Source of the DNA: JACMNW01 sp043721855
GTDB lineage: Bacteria > Pseudomonadota > Alphaproteobacteria > Rhodobacterales > Rhodobacteraceae
DNA: 64,000 bases
Direction of reading: 5' to 3'
NCBI GenBank assembly: GCA_043721855.1
Contig: JAYSPY010000129.1
Span: forward strand, 25,452-89,451
Position 1 is the first letter of the stretch, and each line of letters starts with the position of its first letter. The notes beneath the pieces were generated by a model. It was given only the letters and a program-made list of their open reading frames with translations. It was not told the DNA's origin and ran no database searches. A program made the position numbers and the translations under genes. Below, piece after piece: positions 8,265 to 17,223 of this stretch.

Positions 8265-9041
8265 TTAAGCACCCATCATCTGTGCGCGGCCCTTTAACGC
8301 GGCCAGCCAAGCCAGCCCTTGCACCGTCGCTTTGGCGGGGCGGTATTCGGCGGCAACCCAGCCGTCATAGCCCATGGCATCCAGATCGGCACAAAGCCCG
8401 GTCAGATCGAAGCCGCCACCGCCCGGTTCATTGCGGTTGGAAAGGCCCGCGATTTGCACATGGCTGACCCGGTGTTTGTGCTTTTCCCACACCGCATCTG
8501 CATCACCATGCAGGCGGGCTGCGTGCCACAGATCGAATTGCAGCCCGAGTTGCGGCAAGCCAAGATCGTCGATCAACCGCCCGGCCTGATCAAAATCGTT
8601 CAGGAAGTAACCCGGCATATCAACCGGATTCAGGGGTTCGATGCACAGCTTCAGGTCAGGCGTTTGCGCCGCCGCCCAAGCCAGATTTTCGCAATAGGTT
8701 TGTTCTGCCACGGGCCCGCGCGCGATGCCTGCCATCACATGGACCCGCGCCGCACCCAGACGCATGGCCAGATCGGCGGCTTTTAAAAAGCTGTTGCGAA
8801 AGGCTTTCTCGGCCCCTGGCACCGCCGCGTGGCCCCGGTCACCCGCCACCCAATCGCCGGGTGGCGCGTTGATAAGGGCAAGGGGAATGCCGCCCAGCGC
8901 CTCCTCCCATTCCTTGGCGGAATGGTCGTAAGGAAACAGCACCTCAACCCCGTCAAAGCCAGCGTTATGAGCGTGACGCGGGCGCGACAGCATGGATGCT
9001 TCGGTGAACATCATGGTCAGATTGGCAGCAAAACGCGGCAT
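8265..9041 (-). CDS. hyi: Hydroxypyruvate isomerase-family TIM-barrel protein
   Basis: 258 residues, sugar-phosphate-isomerase/AP-endonuclease-2-like barrel. Expected role: hydroxypyruvate to tartronate semialdehyde in glyoxylate metabolism. LCIEPLNPVDMPGYFL supplies one catalytic metal-binding Glu and VAAEYRPA near the C-terminus the second. The start MPRFAANLTMMF is the usual family opening. The ATG shares one base with the stop of the upstream DUF1285 gene (TGATG), so the two are coupled. Isomerase specificity within the family is not certain. Confidence 0.87.
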   Translation of the reverse strand: MPRFAANLTMMFTEASMLSRPRHAHNAGFDGVEVLFPYDHSAKEWEEALGGIPLALINAPPGDWVAGDRGHAAVPGAEKAFRNSFLKAADLAMRLGAARVHVMAGIARGPVAEQTYCENLAWAAAQTPDLKLCIEPLNPVDMPGYFLNDFDQAGRLIDDLGLPQLGLQFDLWHAARLHGDADAVWEKHKHRVSHVQIAGLSNRNEPGGGGFDLTGLCADLDAMGYDGWVAAEYRPAKATVQGLAWLAALKGRAQMMGA

Positions 9042-9616
9042 CAGCGCAGGTCTGCCGACAAGATGATCGGGAAAAATACACCGTCCGACCAAAGGCCAAA
9101 CCAATCGGCCCCTTGGTGCTGCGTATGCTGGCACAAATCAATGAGCCTGTAAAATGACTTGCGGTCGATAAGAGCCTCCAGGTTCGCTCGGATCAGGATG
9201 TAGGGTGAAGGTTCACCCGTTTCAGCGTCTCGCATCACCCGCAGCGGATTCGCCGGGCCAGCAACCGCTATATCGCCGACTTGGGTGGTAAATGTCACGC
9301 GCTGGTTGTGACCATCGCCCGCAGCATCCAGATCAATCGCCAGAAATGGCGCATCATCGACGATTATCCCAACTTTTTCCACCGGAGTCACCAGAAAATA
9401 GGCATCGCCTTCCCGTTTGATGATCGATGAAAACAGCTTGACCAACCCCGGCCTGCCAATCGGTGTGCCCAGATAGAACCATGTTCCATCCCGCGCGATG
9501 CGCATATCAATGTCGCCGCAAAAAGCCGGGTTCCACAAATGCAGCGGTGGCGGACCTTTGCCAGTGGCCGCTCCAACCGAGACAAGCACAGATTCTGCCG
9601 TTGGTTTCACAATCAT
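9041..9616 (-). CDS. DUF1285 domain-containing protein
   Basis: 191 residues matching DUF1285, a proteobacterial family of unknown function. The pattern LHLWNPAFCGDIDMRIARDG and GTWFYLGTPIGRPGLVKLFSSII is typical, followed by a mixed beta region with EKVGIIVDDAPFLA. No signal or membrane segment. First gene of a two-gene unit with hyi (TGATG coupling) and divergent from the MoxR cluster, with 84 bp between starts. Confidence 0.88.
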   Translation of the reverse strand: MIVKPTAESVLVSVGAATGKGPPPLHLWNPAFCGDIDMRIARDGTWFYLGTPIGRPGLVKLFSSIIKREGDAYFLVTPVEKVGIIVDDAPFLAIDLDAAGDGHNQRVTFTTQVGDIAVAGPANPLRVMRDAETGEPSPYILIRANLEALIDRKSFYRLIDLCQHTQHQGADWFGLWSDGVFFPIILSADLR

Positions 9617-9700
9617 TTGTCTGCTTTCGCCTTTTGTCGTTTGTGCCGGGCGCTAAGTTTCGGTCTAATAGGGGTATATATGGGTTGAAGGAACATTGTC

Positions 9701-10705
9701 ATGGTCGATACCGCCGCACTTGTGACCGAGATTGAAACCCTTGGGGGTAGGCTGGCCGAGGCTAAGGCCAGCATCAACCGTCGATTTATCGGGCAGGAAA
9801 AAGTGGTTGATCTGGTGCTGGCGGCACTGCTTTGCGGTGGACATGCGCTGCTGGTGGGGCTGCCTGGTCTTGGCAAAACGCGGCTGGTCGATACGTTGTC
9901 CACCGTAATGGGCCTGAAGGGTAGCCGGATTCAGTTTACGCCCGATCTGATGCCAGCCGATATTCTGGGGTCCGAAGTGCTGGATACTGCCGCAGATGGC
10001 ACGCGCGCATTCCGGTTCATCGAAGGCCCGGTATTTTGCCAGTTGCTGATGGCGGACGAGATCAACCGCGCCTCACCTCGCACACAGTCGGCGCTGCTGC
10101 AAGCGATGCAGGAGCGCGAGGTTACCATTGCGGGGCAACACCGCCCGCTTGGCCGCCCGTTCCATGTGCTGGCCACGCAGAACCCGATTGAACAAGAAGG
10201 CACCTACCCGCTGCCCGAAGCACAGCTTGACCGTTTCCTGTTGCAAGTCGATGTTGATTACCCAGACCGCGCGACGGAGCGCGATATTCTGATCGCCACG
10301 ACCGGGGCAGAAGAGGCAACGGTGCATCAGGTCTTTGCCGCCGATGAATTGCTGGCCGCACAATCGGTGCTGCGCCGCATGCCGGTGGGCGACAAGGTGG
10401 TTGAGGCGATCCTTGATCTTGTGCGCGCTTGCCGTCCGGGCGAGCCAGAAGGTGCTGCACTGGAAGGCCTGCTAAGCTGGGGCCCCGGCCCCCGCGCGGC
10501 GCAGGCCCTGATGCTGACGGTCCGGGCGCGGGCGCTGCTTGATGGGCGGCTGGCACCGTCGATTGCCGATGTCGCGGCACTTGCAAAGCCTGCGTTGACG
10601 CACCGTATGTCGCTTTCCTTTGCCGCCCGTGCGCGCGGCGAAACCTTGCACGGCATCATAGACCGCGTGGCAACCCGCGTTCTGGGGCTTGAGACGGCTG
10701 CATGA
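9701..10705 (+). CDS. MoxR family AAA+ ATPase
   Basis: 334 residues. Walker A GLPGLGKTRLVDTL near residue 51, Walker B LLMADEINRASPRTQ, sensor/arginine-finger region THRMSLSFAARARGE, and the characteristic LPEAQLDRFLLQVDVDYPD. MoxR ATPases are chaperone-like and act with vWA-domain partners. The next three genes (DUF58, DUF4159/BatA-like, membrane GATase-like) are such partners and are joined by 1-4 bp overlaps. Client complex unknown; a role in envelope integrity is inferred. Confidence 0.95.
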   Translation: MVDTAALVTEIETLGGRLAEAKASINRRFIGQEKVVDLVLAALLCGGHALLVGLPGLGKTRLVDTLSTVMGLKGSRIQFTPDLMPADILGSEVLDTAADGTRAFRFIEGPVFCQLLMADEINRASPRTQSALLQAMQEREVTIAGQHRPLGRPFHVLATQNPIEQEGTYPLPEAQLDRFLLQVDVDYPDRATERDILIATTGAEEATVHQVFAADELLAAQSVLRRMPVGDKVVEAILDLVRACRPGEPEGAALEGLLSWGPGPRAAQALMLTVRARALLDGRLAPSIADVAALAKPALTHRMSLSFAARARGETLHGIIDRVATRVLGLETAA

Positions 10706-11580
10706 CGATTGCCGAGGCCCCCCTTCGCCCGCGCGCAGAAGCGCTTGGTCAGTCCTTGCCCGCTTTGCTGGCATCGGCGGAACATTTGGCATCAACCGTG
10801 ATGCTGGGCGAACATGGCCGCCGCAGGGAGGGCATGGGCGATGAGTTTTGGCAATATCGCCCGGCCCATGCGGGTGATCCGGCGCGGTTGATCGACTGGC
10901 GCAGATCGGCGCGGTCGGATGCGCATTTCGTGGTAGAGCGCGAATGGCAGGCGGCGCAATCCGTGTCACTTTGGGTGGATCCGTCAAAATCCATGCAGTT
11001 TTCGGGCGATAAGGCGCGCGCGCCCAAGGCAGATCGCGCAAGGCTTTTGGCCTTGGCACTGGCGGTTTTGTTGCTGCGTGGAGGCGAACGGGTTGGTCTT
11101 GCCGGCGATGCCGCACCGCCAAGATCAGGCCGCGCGCAACTGCTTCGGCTATGCAATATGTTGGAAAATGCCGAGACATCGGCAGACTATGGCCGCCCCG
11201 ACGCGCGCGGTTTGGTATCGCATGGCCGTGCGATGTTCTTGTCGGATTTTCTGGGCGATATCGCCGGGGTCGAAGACGGCTTGGCGCGCGCCGCTGACCA
11301 AGGTGTGCGTGGTGTGCTGATCCAGATCCTTGATCCGGCGGAAGAAGAGTTTCCCTTTGACGGCCGCACGATCTTTCAGTCCATGGGCGGCAGTCTTAGC
11401 CACGAGACGCTGCGCGCAAGCGATTTGCGCAGCCGCTATCTGGCACGTCTGGCTGAACGCAAAGATCGCTTGCAAAGCTTGGCACGGGCAACCGGCTGGC
11501 ATTACCATTGCCACCATACCGGCGGTGGTGCTTTGCCCGCTTTGCTGTGGGCGTACCGCGCGCTGGAGGATCGGCGCTGA
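10702..11580 (+). CDS. DUF58 domain-containing protein
   Basis: 292 residues. The DUF58 core is clear: GMGDEFWQYRPAHAGDPARL followed by IDWRRSARSDAHFVVERE, then a vWA-like half beginning SLWVDPSKSM. Usually the soluble vWA-like partner of MoxR. The start overlaps the MoxR stop (ATGA) and its stop overlaps the next ATG (TGATG), indicating tight stoichiometric coupling. Confidence 0.93.
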   Translation: MTIAEAPLRPRAEALGQSLPALLASAEHLASTVMLGEHGRRREGMGDEFWQYRPAHAGDPARLIDWRRSARSDAHFVVEREWQAAQSVSLWVDPSKSMQFSGDKARAPKADRARLLALALAVLLLRGGERVGLAGDAAPPRSGRAQLLRLCNMLENAETSADYGRPDARGLVSHGRAMFLSDFLGDIAGVEDGLARAADQGVRGVLIQILDPAEEEFPFDGRTIFQSMGGSLSHETLRASDLRSRYLARLAERKDRLQSLARATGWHYHCHHTGGGALPALLWAYRALEDRR

Positions 11581-14360
11581 TGTTCATGCTTGGCCCCCTT
11601 GGGTTTATAACGCCGTGGCTTTTGCTGGGCCTGATTGGTTTGCCGATTTTGTGGCTGCTGCTGCGCGCGGTGCCGCCAGCGCCGATCAAGCGGCTGTTTC
11701 CCGGGGTGGCGCTGCTTCTTGGCCTGACGGACGAAACGCCGGAAACCGACAAAACCCCGTGGTGGTTGCTGCTGTTGCGGATGCTTGCGGTGGGCGGTGC
11801 AATTGTCGCCTTTGCTGGCCCGGTCTTGAACCCGCAGACCCGCGATCCGGGCACGGGGCCACTGCTGATTTTGCTGGATGCCAGCTGGGCCGACGCCCGC
11901 GATTGGCCGCGCCGGATTGATCGGGCAACGGCATTGATCGAGGATGCAGCCCGCACGGGCCGCCCGGTGGCCGTGGTGCGCCTGACCGATGTGCCAACAC
12001 TGCCCGCGTTTCAGGCGGCCGATGCCTTGGCCGGGCGCATGGCGCTGATTGCCCCGCAAGCTTGGGTGCCGGGGGAATTGGGCGTTTGGGCGAAGACTCT
12101 GCCAGACCGCGATTTTGACAGTTTCTGGCTGTCAGATGGGTTGGCCCATCCGGGCCGCGATGTTTTGCTGGCGGCACTGGATACGCATGGATCCGTGTCC
12201 GTTTTCCAAAGCCCGCGCCCGGTTCTGGCTTTGCAACCTGCCACGTTCGACGAAGGTTTGATCAAACTGTCCGCGCTGCGGCTGCCCGCGGGCGAAAGTG
12301 TTTTGGTTGAAGTGTCCGCACGTGGCCCTGATCCATCCGGCATAGACCGCGAACTTGCCCGCCTGCCGCTGAATTTTGCCGTTGGTGCGGCGACGGCAAC
12401 TGCCGATCTGTCCCTGCCGCCAGAACTGCGCAACCGCCTGACGCGATTCGAAATTGCGGGCATTCGGTCGGCGGGGGCGGTCAGCTTGACCGATGACAGC
12501 CTCAAGCGGCGCAAGATCGCGCTGATTTCTGGTGCGCCGCAAGACCGTGAAGGGCTGCAACTGCTGTCGCCCACGCATTTTTTGCGCAAAGCTTTGGCGC
12601 CTGTCGCCGATCTGATTGACGGGTCACTGGACGATGTGCTGTTGGCCAGCCCCGATGTGATCGTGTTGGCGGATGTGGCCAAGCTGACGCAAACCCAAAC
12701 CGATGGCCTGTTGAAATGGCTGGATAAGGGCGGTTTACTTTTGCGCTTTGCTGGCCCCCGCCTTGCCGCCAGCGATATTGACCGGATCGACGAAGACCCG
12801 TTGATGCCGGTTCGCCTGCGCCAGGGTGGGCGGTCGGTCGGTGGTGCCATGAGCTGGGGCGAGCCGAAAACGCTGGCCCCCTTCCCCGAAGGATCACCGT
12901 TTCAGGGCCTTTCAGTGCCTGATGAGGTGACGGTGACCGAACAGGTGCTGGCGCAACCCGACCCCGATCTGCCCGCCCGCACCATCGCAGCGCTGGCCGA
13001 TGGTACGCCACTGGTCACGCGCAAAGATGTGGGGCAAGGGCAGGTGGTTCTGGTGCATGTTACGGCGAATGCCGAATGGTCGAACCTGCCGCTGTCGGGC
13101 CTGTTCGTGCAAATGCTGGAACGGCTTGCCGTTTCTACCCGGCCCGCCGCCCCAACTGCCGAGGATTTGGCTGGCCAAACCTGGGTGCCAGAAGTGGTGC
13201 TGGATGCCTACGGCGAGGCGAAAGATGCGGGCGCGGTTGCAGGCGTTGATGGTGCCGCGTTGGCGGCTGGCCTGAAGTCCGGCCCCGCGCCTCAGCTGCC
13301 CCCCGGCCTTTATGCGGGCGATGACAGGCGCGTGGCCCTGAACGTCATCGGGGCTGATACCGTGTTGGCACCCGCCGTATGGCCCGCAAATATTCCCGTT
13401 GAAGGCTTGGAAGCCGCACGCGAACAAGCCCTGAAGGGCGCGTTCCTGGCGGGGGCACTGGCGTTGCTGTTGATCGACATTCTGGCGTCGCTTTGGCTGT
13501 CAGGCCGGCTTTCGGGCGCGATCGTCCGACGCGGTGCGGCCGTCTTGGCACTGACGCTTGCCAGTCTAGCTGTAAACCCCGGCGATCTGCGCGCGGATGA
13601 AGCTGATGATTTCGCTATTGCGTCGACGTCAGGCGTAGTGTTGGGCCATATTCTGACAGGGGATCGTCAGATTGACGACGTAGCCCATGCCGGCCTTGTG
13701 GGCTTGGGCGAGCGGCTGTTTGAACGCACCTCAGTGGAGCCCTTGCCGCCGATGGCGGTCAATCTGGAAACGGATGAGTTGGCGTTTTTTCCGTTCCTCT
13801 ATTGGCCCATCAGCACCAGCCAACCGCTGCCGTCCGCCGCTGCCTATACCAAGTTGAACCGCTATCTGCGCACGGGCGGCATGATCTTGTTTGATACAAG
13901 GGATGGCGATGTTGCTGGCTTTGGTGGCTCCACCCCCGAAGCACAACAGTTGCAAACCTTGGCCGCCGCGCTGGATGTGCCGCCATTGGAACCTATCCCG
14001 AAAGACCATGTTCTGGGTCGCACCTTTTATTTGTTGCAAGATTTTCCCGGTCGCTTTGCCGGGCAAACGATCTGGGTCGAAGCATCGCCTCCTGATGCTG
14101 AACAGGTGGATGGCATGCCGTTTCGCAACCTGAATGATGGTGTCACGCCGGTTGTTATCGGTGGCAACGATTGGGCATCTGCGTGGGCGGTTGACAGCCA
14201 AGGCTTGGCCTTGTTCCCCGTTGGTCGCGGCTTTGCTGGGGAACGCCAGCGAGAAATGGCAAATCGCTTTGGGGTGAACCTGATCATGTATGTCCTGACC
14301 GGCAATTATAAATCTGATCAGGTGCATGTGCCTGCACTGTTGGAAAGACTGGGCCAATGA
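11580..14360 (+). CDS. BatA/DUF4159 domain membrane protein
   Basis: About 926 residues. The N-terminus (GFITPWLLLGLIGLPILWLL) and a second helix near residues 60-80 form the BatA-type anchor. A vWA-like region follows (LLILLDASWADARDW). A further hydrophobic stretch lies near residues 625-665 and the DUF4159 domain fills the last ~250 residues (LAFFPFLYWPISTSQP, RYLRTGGMILFDTRDG). I chose ATG 11580, which shares a base with the DUF58 stop; homology begins there. Coupled by ATGA to the next gene. Likely part of a MoxR-served inner-membrane complex. Confidence 0.9.
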   Translation: MFMLGPLGFITPWLLLGLIGLPILWLLLRAVPPAPIKRLFPGVALLLGLTDETPETDKTPWWLLLLRMLAVGGAIVAFAGPVLNPQTRDPGTGPLLILLDASWADARDWPRRIDRATALIEDAARTGRPVAVVRLTDVPTLPAFQAADALAGRMALIAPQAWVPGELGVWAKTLPDRDFDSFWLSDGLAHPGRDVLLAALDTHGSVSVFQSPRPVLALQPATFDEGLIKLSALRLPAGESVLVEVSARGPDPSGIDRELARLPLNFAVGAATATADLSLPPELRNRLTRFEIAGIRSAGAVSLTDDSLKRRKIALISGAPQDREGLQLLSPTHFLRKALAPVADLIDGSLDDVLLASPDVIVLADVAKLTQTQTDGLLKWLDKGGLLLRFAGPRLAASDIDRIDEDPLMPVRLRQGGRSVGGAMSWGEPKTLAPFPEGSPFQGLSVPDEVTVTEQVLAQPDPDLPARTIAALADGTPLVTRKDVGQGQVVLVHVTANAEWSNLPLSGLFVQMLERLAVSTRPAAPTAEDLAGQTWVPEVVLDAYGEAKDAGAVAGVDGAALAAGLKSGPAPQLPPGLYAGDDRRVALNVIGADTVLAPAVWPANIPVEGLEAAREQALKGAFLAGALALLLIDILASLWLSGRLSGAIVRRGAAVLALTLASLAVNPGDLRADEADDFAIASTSGVVLGHILTGDRQIDDVAHAGLVGLGERLFERTSVEPLPPMAVNLETDELAFFPFLYWPISTSQPLPSAAAYTKLNRYLRTGGMILFDTRDGDVAGFGGSTPEAQQLQTLAAALDVPPLEPIPKDHVLGRTFYLLQDFPGRFAGQTIWVEASPPDAEQVDGMPFRNLNDGVTPVVIGGNDWASAWAVDSQGLALFPVGRGFAGERQREMANRFGVNLIMYVLTGNYKSDQVHVPALLERLGQ

Positions 14361-16435
14361 CCGGAACCGTGATCTTCGATCCGTTGTTGCCATGGCCGTT
14401 CCTGTGGGTGATGATTGGGGTGGCCGCCCTGCTGCTGATCGTCGCCCTGTGGCGGGGCTTGGCGGGATGGTGGCTGCGCGGGTTGACGGCAGCGGTTGTG
14501 TTGACGGCGTTGGCCAATCCGGCGTTGCAAGAAGAAAACCGCGCATCCCTGTCAGACATCGTCGTTGTGGTCGTTGATGATAGCGCCAGCCAATCCTTGG
14601 GCGACCGCACCGCGCAAACTGCCAAGGCGCTGGCGGCGGTGCAAGCCGAAGTTGCGGCCATGGACAACACCGAGCTGCGCATTGTGCATGTGGGTGATGG
14701 CGAAGGCGACGCCGGCACCCTTGCCATGACGGCGCTGGCGGAAGCCTTGGCGAACGAACCCCGCGCGCGTATTGCCGGGGCGATTGTCATCACTGATGGC
14801 CAGGTGCATGACCTCGACCTTGCGCCCAATATGCCTGCACCGTTGCATGTCCTGCTGACCGGCAATGATACCGATTGGGACCGACGCCTGATCATCAAAA
14901 ACGCCCCCGCATTTGCGATTTTGGGCGAAGAAGTGAAGCTGACCCTGCGCATCGAAGATCAGGGTGCCGTGCCCGCCGATCAGACCGGCGAGGTGGATGT
15001 GACCATCGCGATAGATGACGAGGCACCGCAAACCTACACCGTGGCCACGAACGAAGATATGGAACTGCCTGTCACTTTGCCACATGGCGGCATCAACGTG
15101 TTGCAGTTTTCTGTGGCAAAGGTTGATGGCGAATTGACCGACCGCAACAACGCCGCCGTGGTGCAGATCAACGGCGTGCGGGACCGGTTGCGCGTGTTGC
15201 TTGTATCGGGCGAACCGCATGCGGGTGAACGGGTTTGGCGCAATCTTTTGAAATCGGATCCTTCGGTTGATCTGGTGCATTTCACCATTCTGCGCCCGCC
15301 CGAAAAGCAAGATGGCATCCCGGTGGATGAACTGTCACTGATCGCCTTTCCGACGCGCGAATTGTTTGTGGAAAAGATCAAGGAATTTGATCTGATCATT
15401 TTTGACCGCTACCGGATACAGGGCATTTTGCCGATGGCATACCTTGAGAACGTGCGCGATTATGTGCGCGGCGGTGGCACGGTTCTGGTGGCCGCTGGCC
15501 CGGAATCCGGCGCGGTGGATAGTTTGTGGCGGTCGCCCTTGGCCGAGGTTTTGCCGGTGGATGTCACTTCTCGCGTCATTGACGGTGGCTTCAAACCGGC
15601 GCTGACCGATCTTGGCCGCCGGCATCCAGTGACCGAGGGGCTGGAGGCGCTGGCCCCCAAAGAGGGCTGGGGCCGCTGGTTCCGCGCAGTGGAAATGATC
15701 CCGAAATCGGGGCAGGTGGTGATGTCTGGCCCGGGCGAGCGCCCGCTATTGGTGTTGGACCGGGTGGACGAGGGCCGCGTTGCGGTGTTGGCGTCAGATC
15801 AGGCGTGGCTGTGGGGCCGGGGCTATGAAGGTGGTGGGCCACAGTTGGAACTGCTGCGCCGCCTAGCCCATTGGATGCTGAAAGAACCCGATCTGGAGGA
15901 AGAGGCGCTGACGGCAACGGCCAAGGGCGACGTGCTGACCATCACCCGCCGAACCATAGCCGAAGACCCGCCGGGCGATCTAACCATCACCGGGCCTGAC
16001 GGAGTGGCAACCGTGATCCCCATGCCGCAAACATCGCCGGGGCGGTTTGTTGCGGATTGGAAAGCCCCGATGATGGGCCTGTTCCGGCTGGTGCAGGGTG
16101 ATTTGTCACGGGTGGTGGCCGTCGGGCCTTCAGCTCCGCGCGAATTTGTCGAAACCATCGCCAACCCGGATGCGCTGGCCCCGATGGTGGCTGCGGCAAG
16201 GGGCGGCATTCTAAAGCTGCAAGACGGCATTCCCGATATTCGCACGGTCAGCGAAGGGCGGCAGGCATCCGGGCGGGGATGGATCGGCATCGTGCCGCGT
16301 GGGGCTTATGTGACCCAGGATATCCGCGTGGCGGCATTGCTGCCCGGTTGGCTGTATCTGGTTCTAGCGGCTGGATTGGCGCTGGCGGCATGGCTGATTG
16401 AGGGGCGGCGCGTTGGAAAGGGCCGGGTAGCCTAA
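14357..16435 (+). CDS. Membrane protein with class I glutamine-amidotransferase-like fold (MoxR cluster)
   Basis: 692 residues. Two N-terminal helices (LLPWPFLWVMIGVAALLLIV and the next hydrophobic stretch) precede a large extracytoplasmic part with a vWA-like start (DIVVVVVDDSASQS), then a GATase1-like segment (VRDYVRGGGTVLVAAGPESG), and a C-terminal helix (LPGWLYLVLAAGLALAAWLI). No catalytic Cys of a functional amidotransferase is recognisable. Last gene of the four-gene cluster; its stop overlaps the convergent DUF599 gene. Confidence 0.85.
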   Translation: MTGTVIFDPLLPWPFLWVMIGVAALLLIVALWRGLAGWWLRGLTAAVVLTALANPALQEENRASLSDIVVVVVDDSASQSLGDRTAQTAKALAAVQAEVAAMDNTELRIVHVGDGEGDAGTLAMTALAEALANEPRARIAGAIVITDGQVHDLDLAPNMPAPLHVLLTGNDTDWDRRLIIKNAPAFAILGEEVKLTLRIEDQGAVPADQTGEVDVTIAIDDEAPQTYTVATNEDMELPVTLPHGGINVLQFSVAKVDGELTDRNNAAVVQINGVRDRLRVLLVSGEPHAGERVWRNLLKSDPSVDLVHFTILRPPEKQDGIPVDELSLIAFPTRELFVEKIKEFDLIIFDRYRIQGILPMAYLENVRDYVRGGGTVLVAAGPESGAVDSLWRSPLAEVLPVDVTSRVIDGGFKPALTDLGRRHPVTEGLEALAPKEGWGRWFRAVEMIPKSGQVVMSGPGERPLLVLDRVDEGRVAVLASDQAWLWGRGYEGGGPQLELLRRLAHWMLKEPDLEEEALTATAKGDVLTITRRTIAEDPPGDLTITGPDGVATVIPMPQTSPGRFVADWKAPMMGLFRLVQGDLSRVVAVGPSAPREFVETIANPDALAPMVAAARGGILKLQDGIPDIRTVSEGRQASGRGWIGIVPRGAYVTQDIRVAALLPGWLYLVLAAGLALAAWLIEGRRVGKGRVA

Positions 16436-17169
16436 GGTTTTGCCTTGCGGTGTAAAATCACTTCTCGCGACACGGATGCAAATTCGCGGCGCACCAGAAC
16501 GCCTGCAGTAAACGCCGTGGCAATCATCAAAGCCACAGGCCCCGCCAACCAACCAAGAGCGGCCAATGCAAAGTAAATTGCCCGCAAACCCCGGTTGAAA
16601 CTGCGCGCGGCGGTAATGTTCACCTCTGCCGCCTGTGCGGCCCGGTGATAGCCATGCGGATCGTCGGGATCATTCGGCACCGCTGCCATCATGATGGAGC
16701 AATAGCCAAACAGCCGGTTCGACCAGATGAATTTCAACAACGAATTGGCCAAAAACGTCAGCATCAGGATCAATTTCAACTCAATCCCCACGGCGTCTTC
16801 ATGCAGCGAAAGCTGGGCTGCAAGCCCTTTCACCACCGCAGCATTTCCCAGCAATGCAACACCGCCACCTATCGCAATCATCGACGCCGATGCGAAAAAC
16901 GCCGTCCCCTGACGCAGGCTATCCACGACGGTTGCATCAAAAATGCGCGGCTCACGCGTCACAAACTGGCGCATCCAATCCCGGCGGTAGTCGTTCATCA
17001 GCACAGAAACCGATGGGCGGTTGGCGGGCGGATGTTCGGTGAACCATCCTGTCGCCAGCCACGCCAGAATCAACCCGGCAAAGGCAATCAGGTCCAGCAC
17101 ATGCGTGGTCATCAGCGTGTCGATCCATGTCATCACCCAAGCATAGAGCCAAGGCATTGTTCTTGCCAT
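16432..17169 (-). CDS. DUF599 family membrane protein
   Basis: About 245 residues with four hydrophobic stretches, consistent with DUF599, of unknown function. The ATG at 17169 (MARTMPWLYAW) is the likely start; an ATG at 17157 is an alternative that leaves more room for a leader. The stop overlaps that of the MoxR cluster's last gene by 4 bp (convergent). Divergent from glcD, with facing promoters in 54 bp. Confidence 0.8.
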   Translation of the reverse strand: MARTMPWLYAWVMTWIDTLMTTHVLDLIAFAGLILAWLATGWFTEHPPANRPSVSVLMNDYRRDWMRQFVTREPRIFDATVVDSLRQGTAFFASASMIAIGGGVALLGNAAVVKGLAAQLSLHEDAVGIELKLILMLTFLANSLLKFIWSNRLFGYCSIMMAAVPNDPDDPHGYHRAAQAAEVNITAARSFNRGLRAIYFALAALGWLAGPVALMIATAFTAGVLVRREFASVSREVILHRKAKP

Positions 17170-17208
17170 AGCAAGAAATTGGTTATATAAAATTACCAGA
17201 TATGGCAA
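17163..17208 (+). promoter_or_regulatory. glcD promoter inside an interrupted palindrome
   Basis: TTGCCATA (17163-17170) and TATGGCAA (17201-17208) are perfect inverted repeats. TTGCCA (17163) as -35, a 17-bp spacer and TATAAA (17186-17191) as -10 give a good sigma-70 promoter for glcD. Inner half-sites ATTGGT (17178) and ACCAGAT (17195) resemble GntR-family sites. Inferred from sequence only. Confidence 0.5.
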
Positions 17209-17223
17209 ATCCAGAGGTCGACG

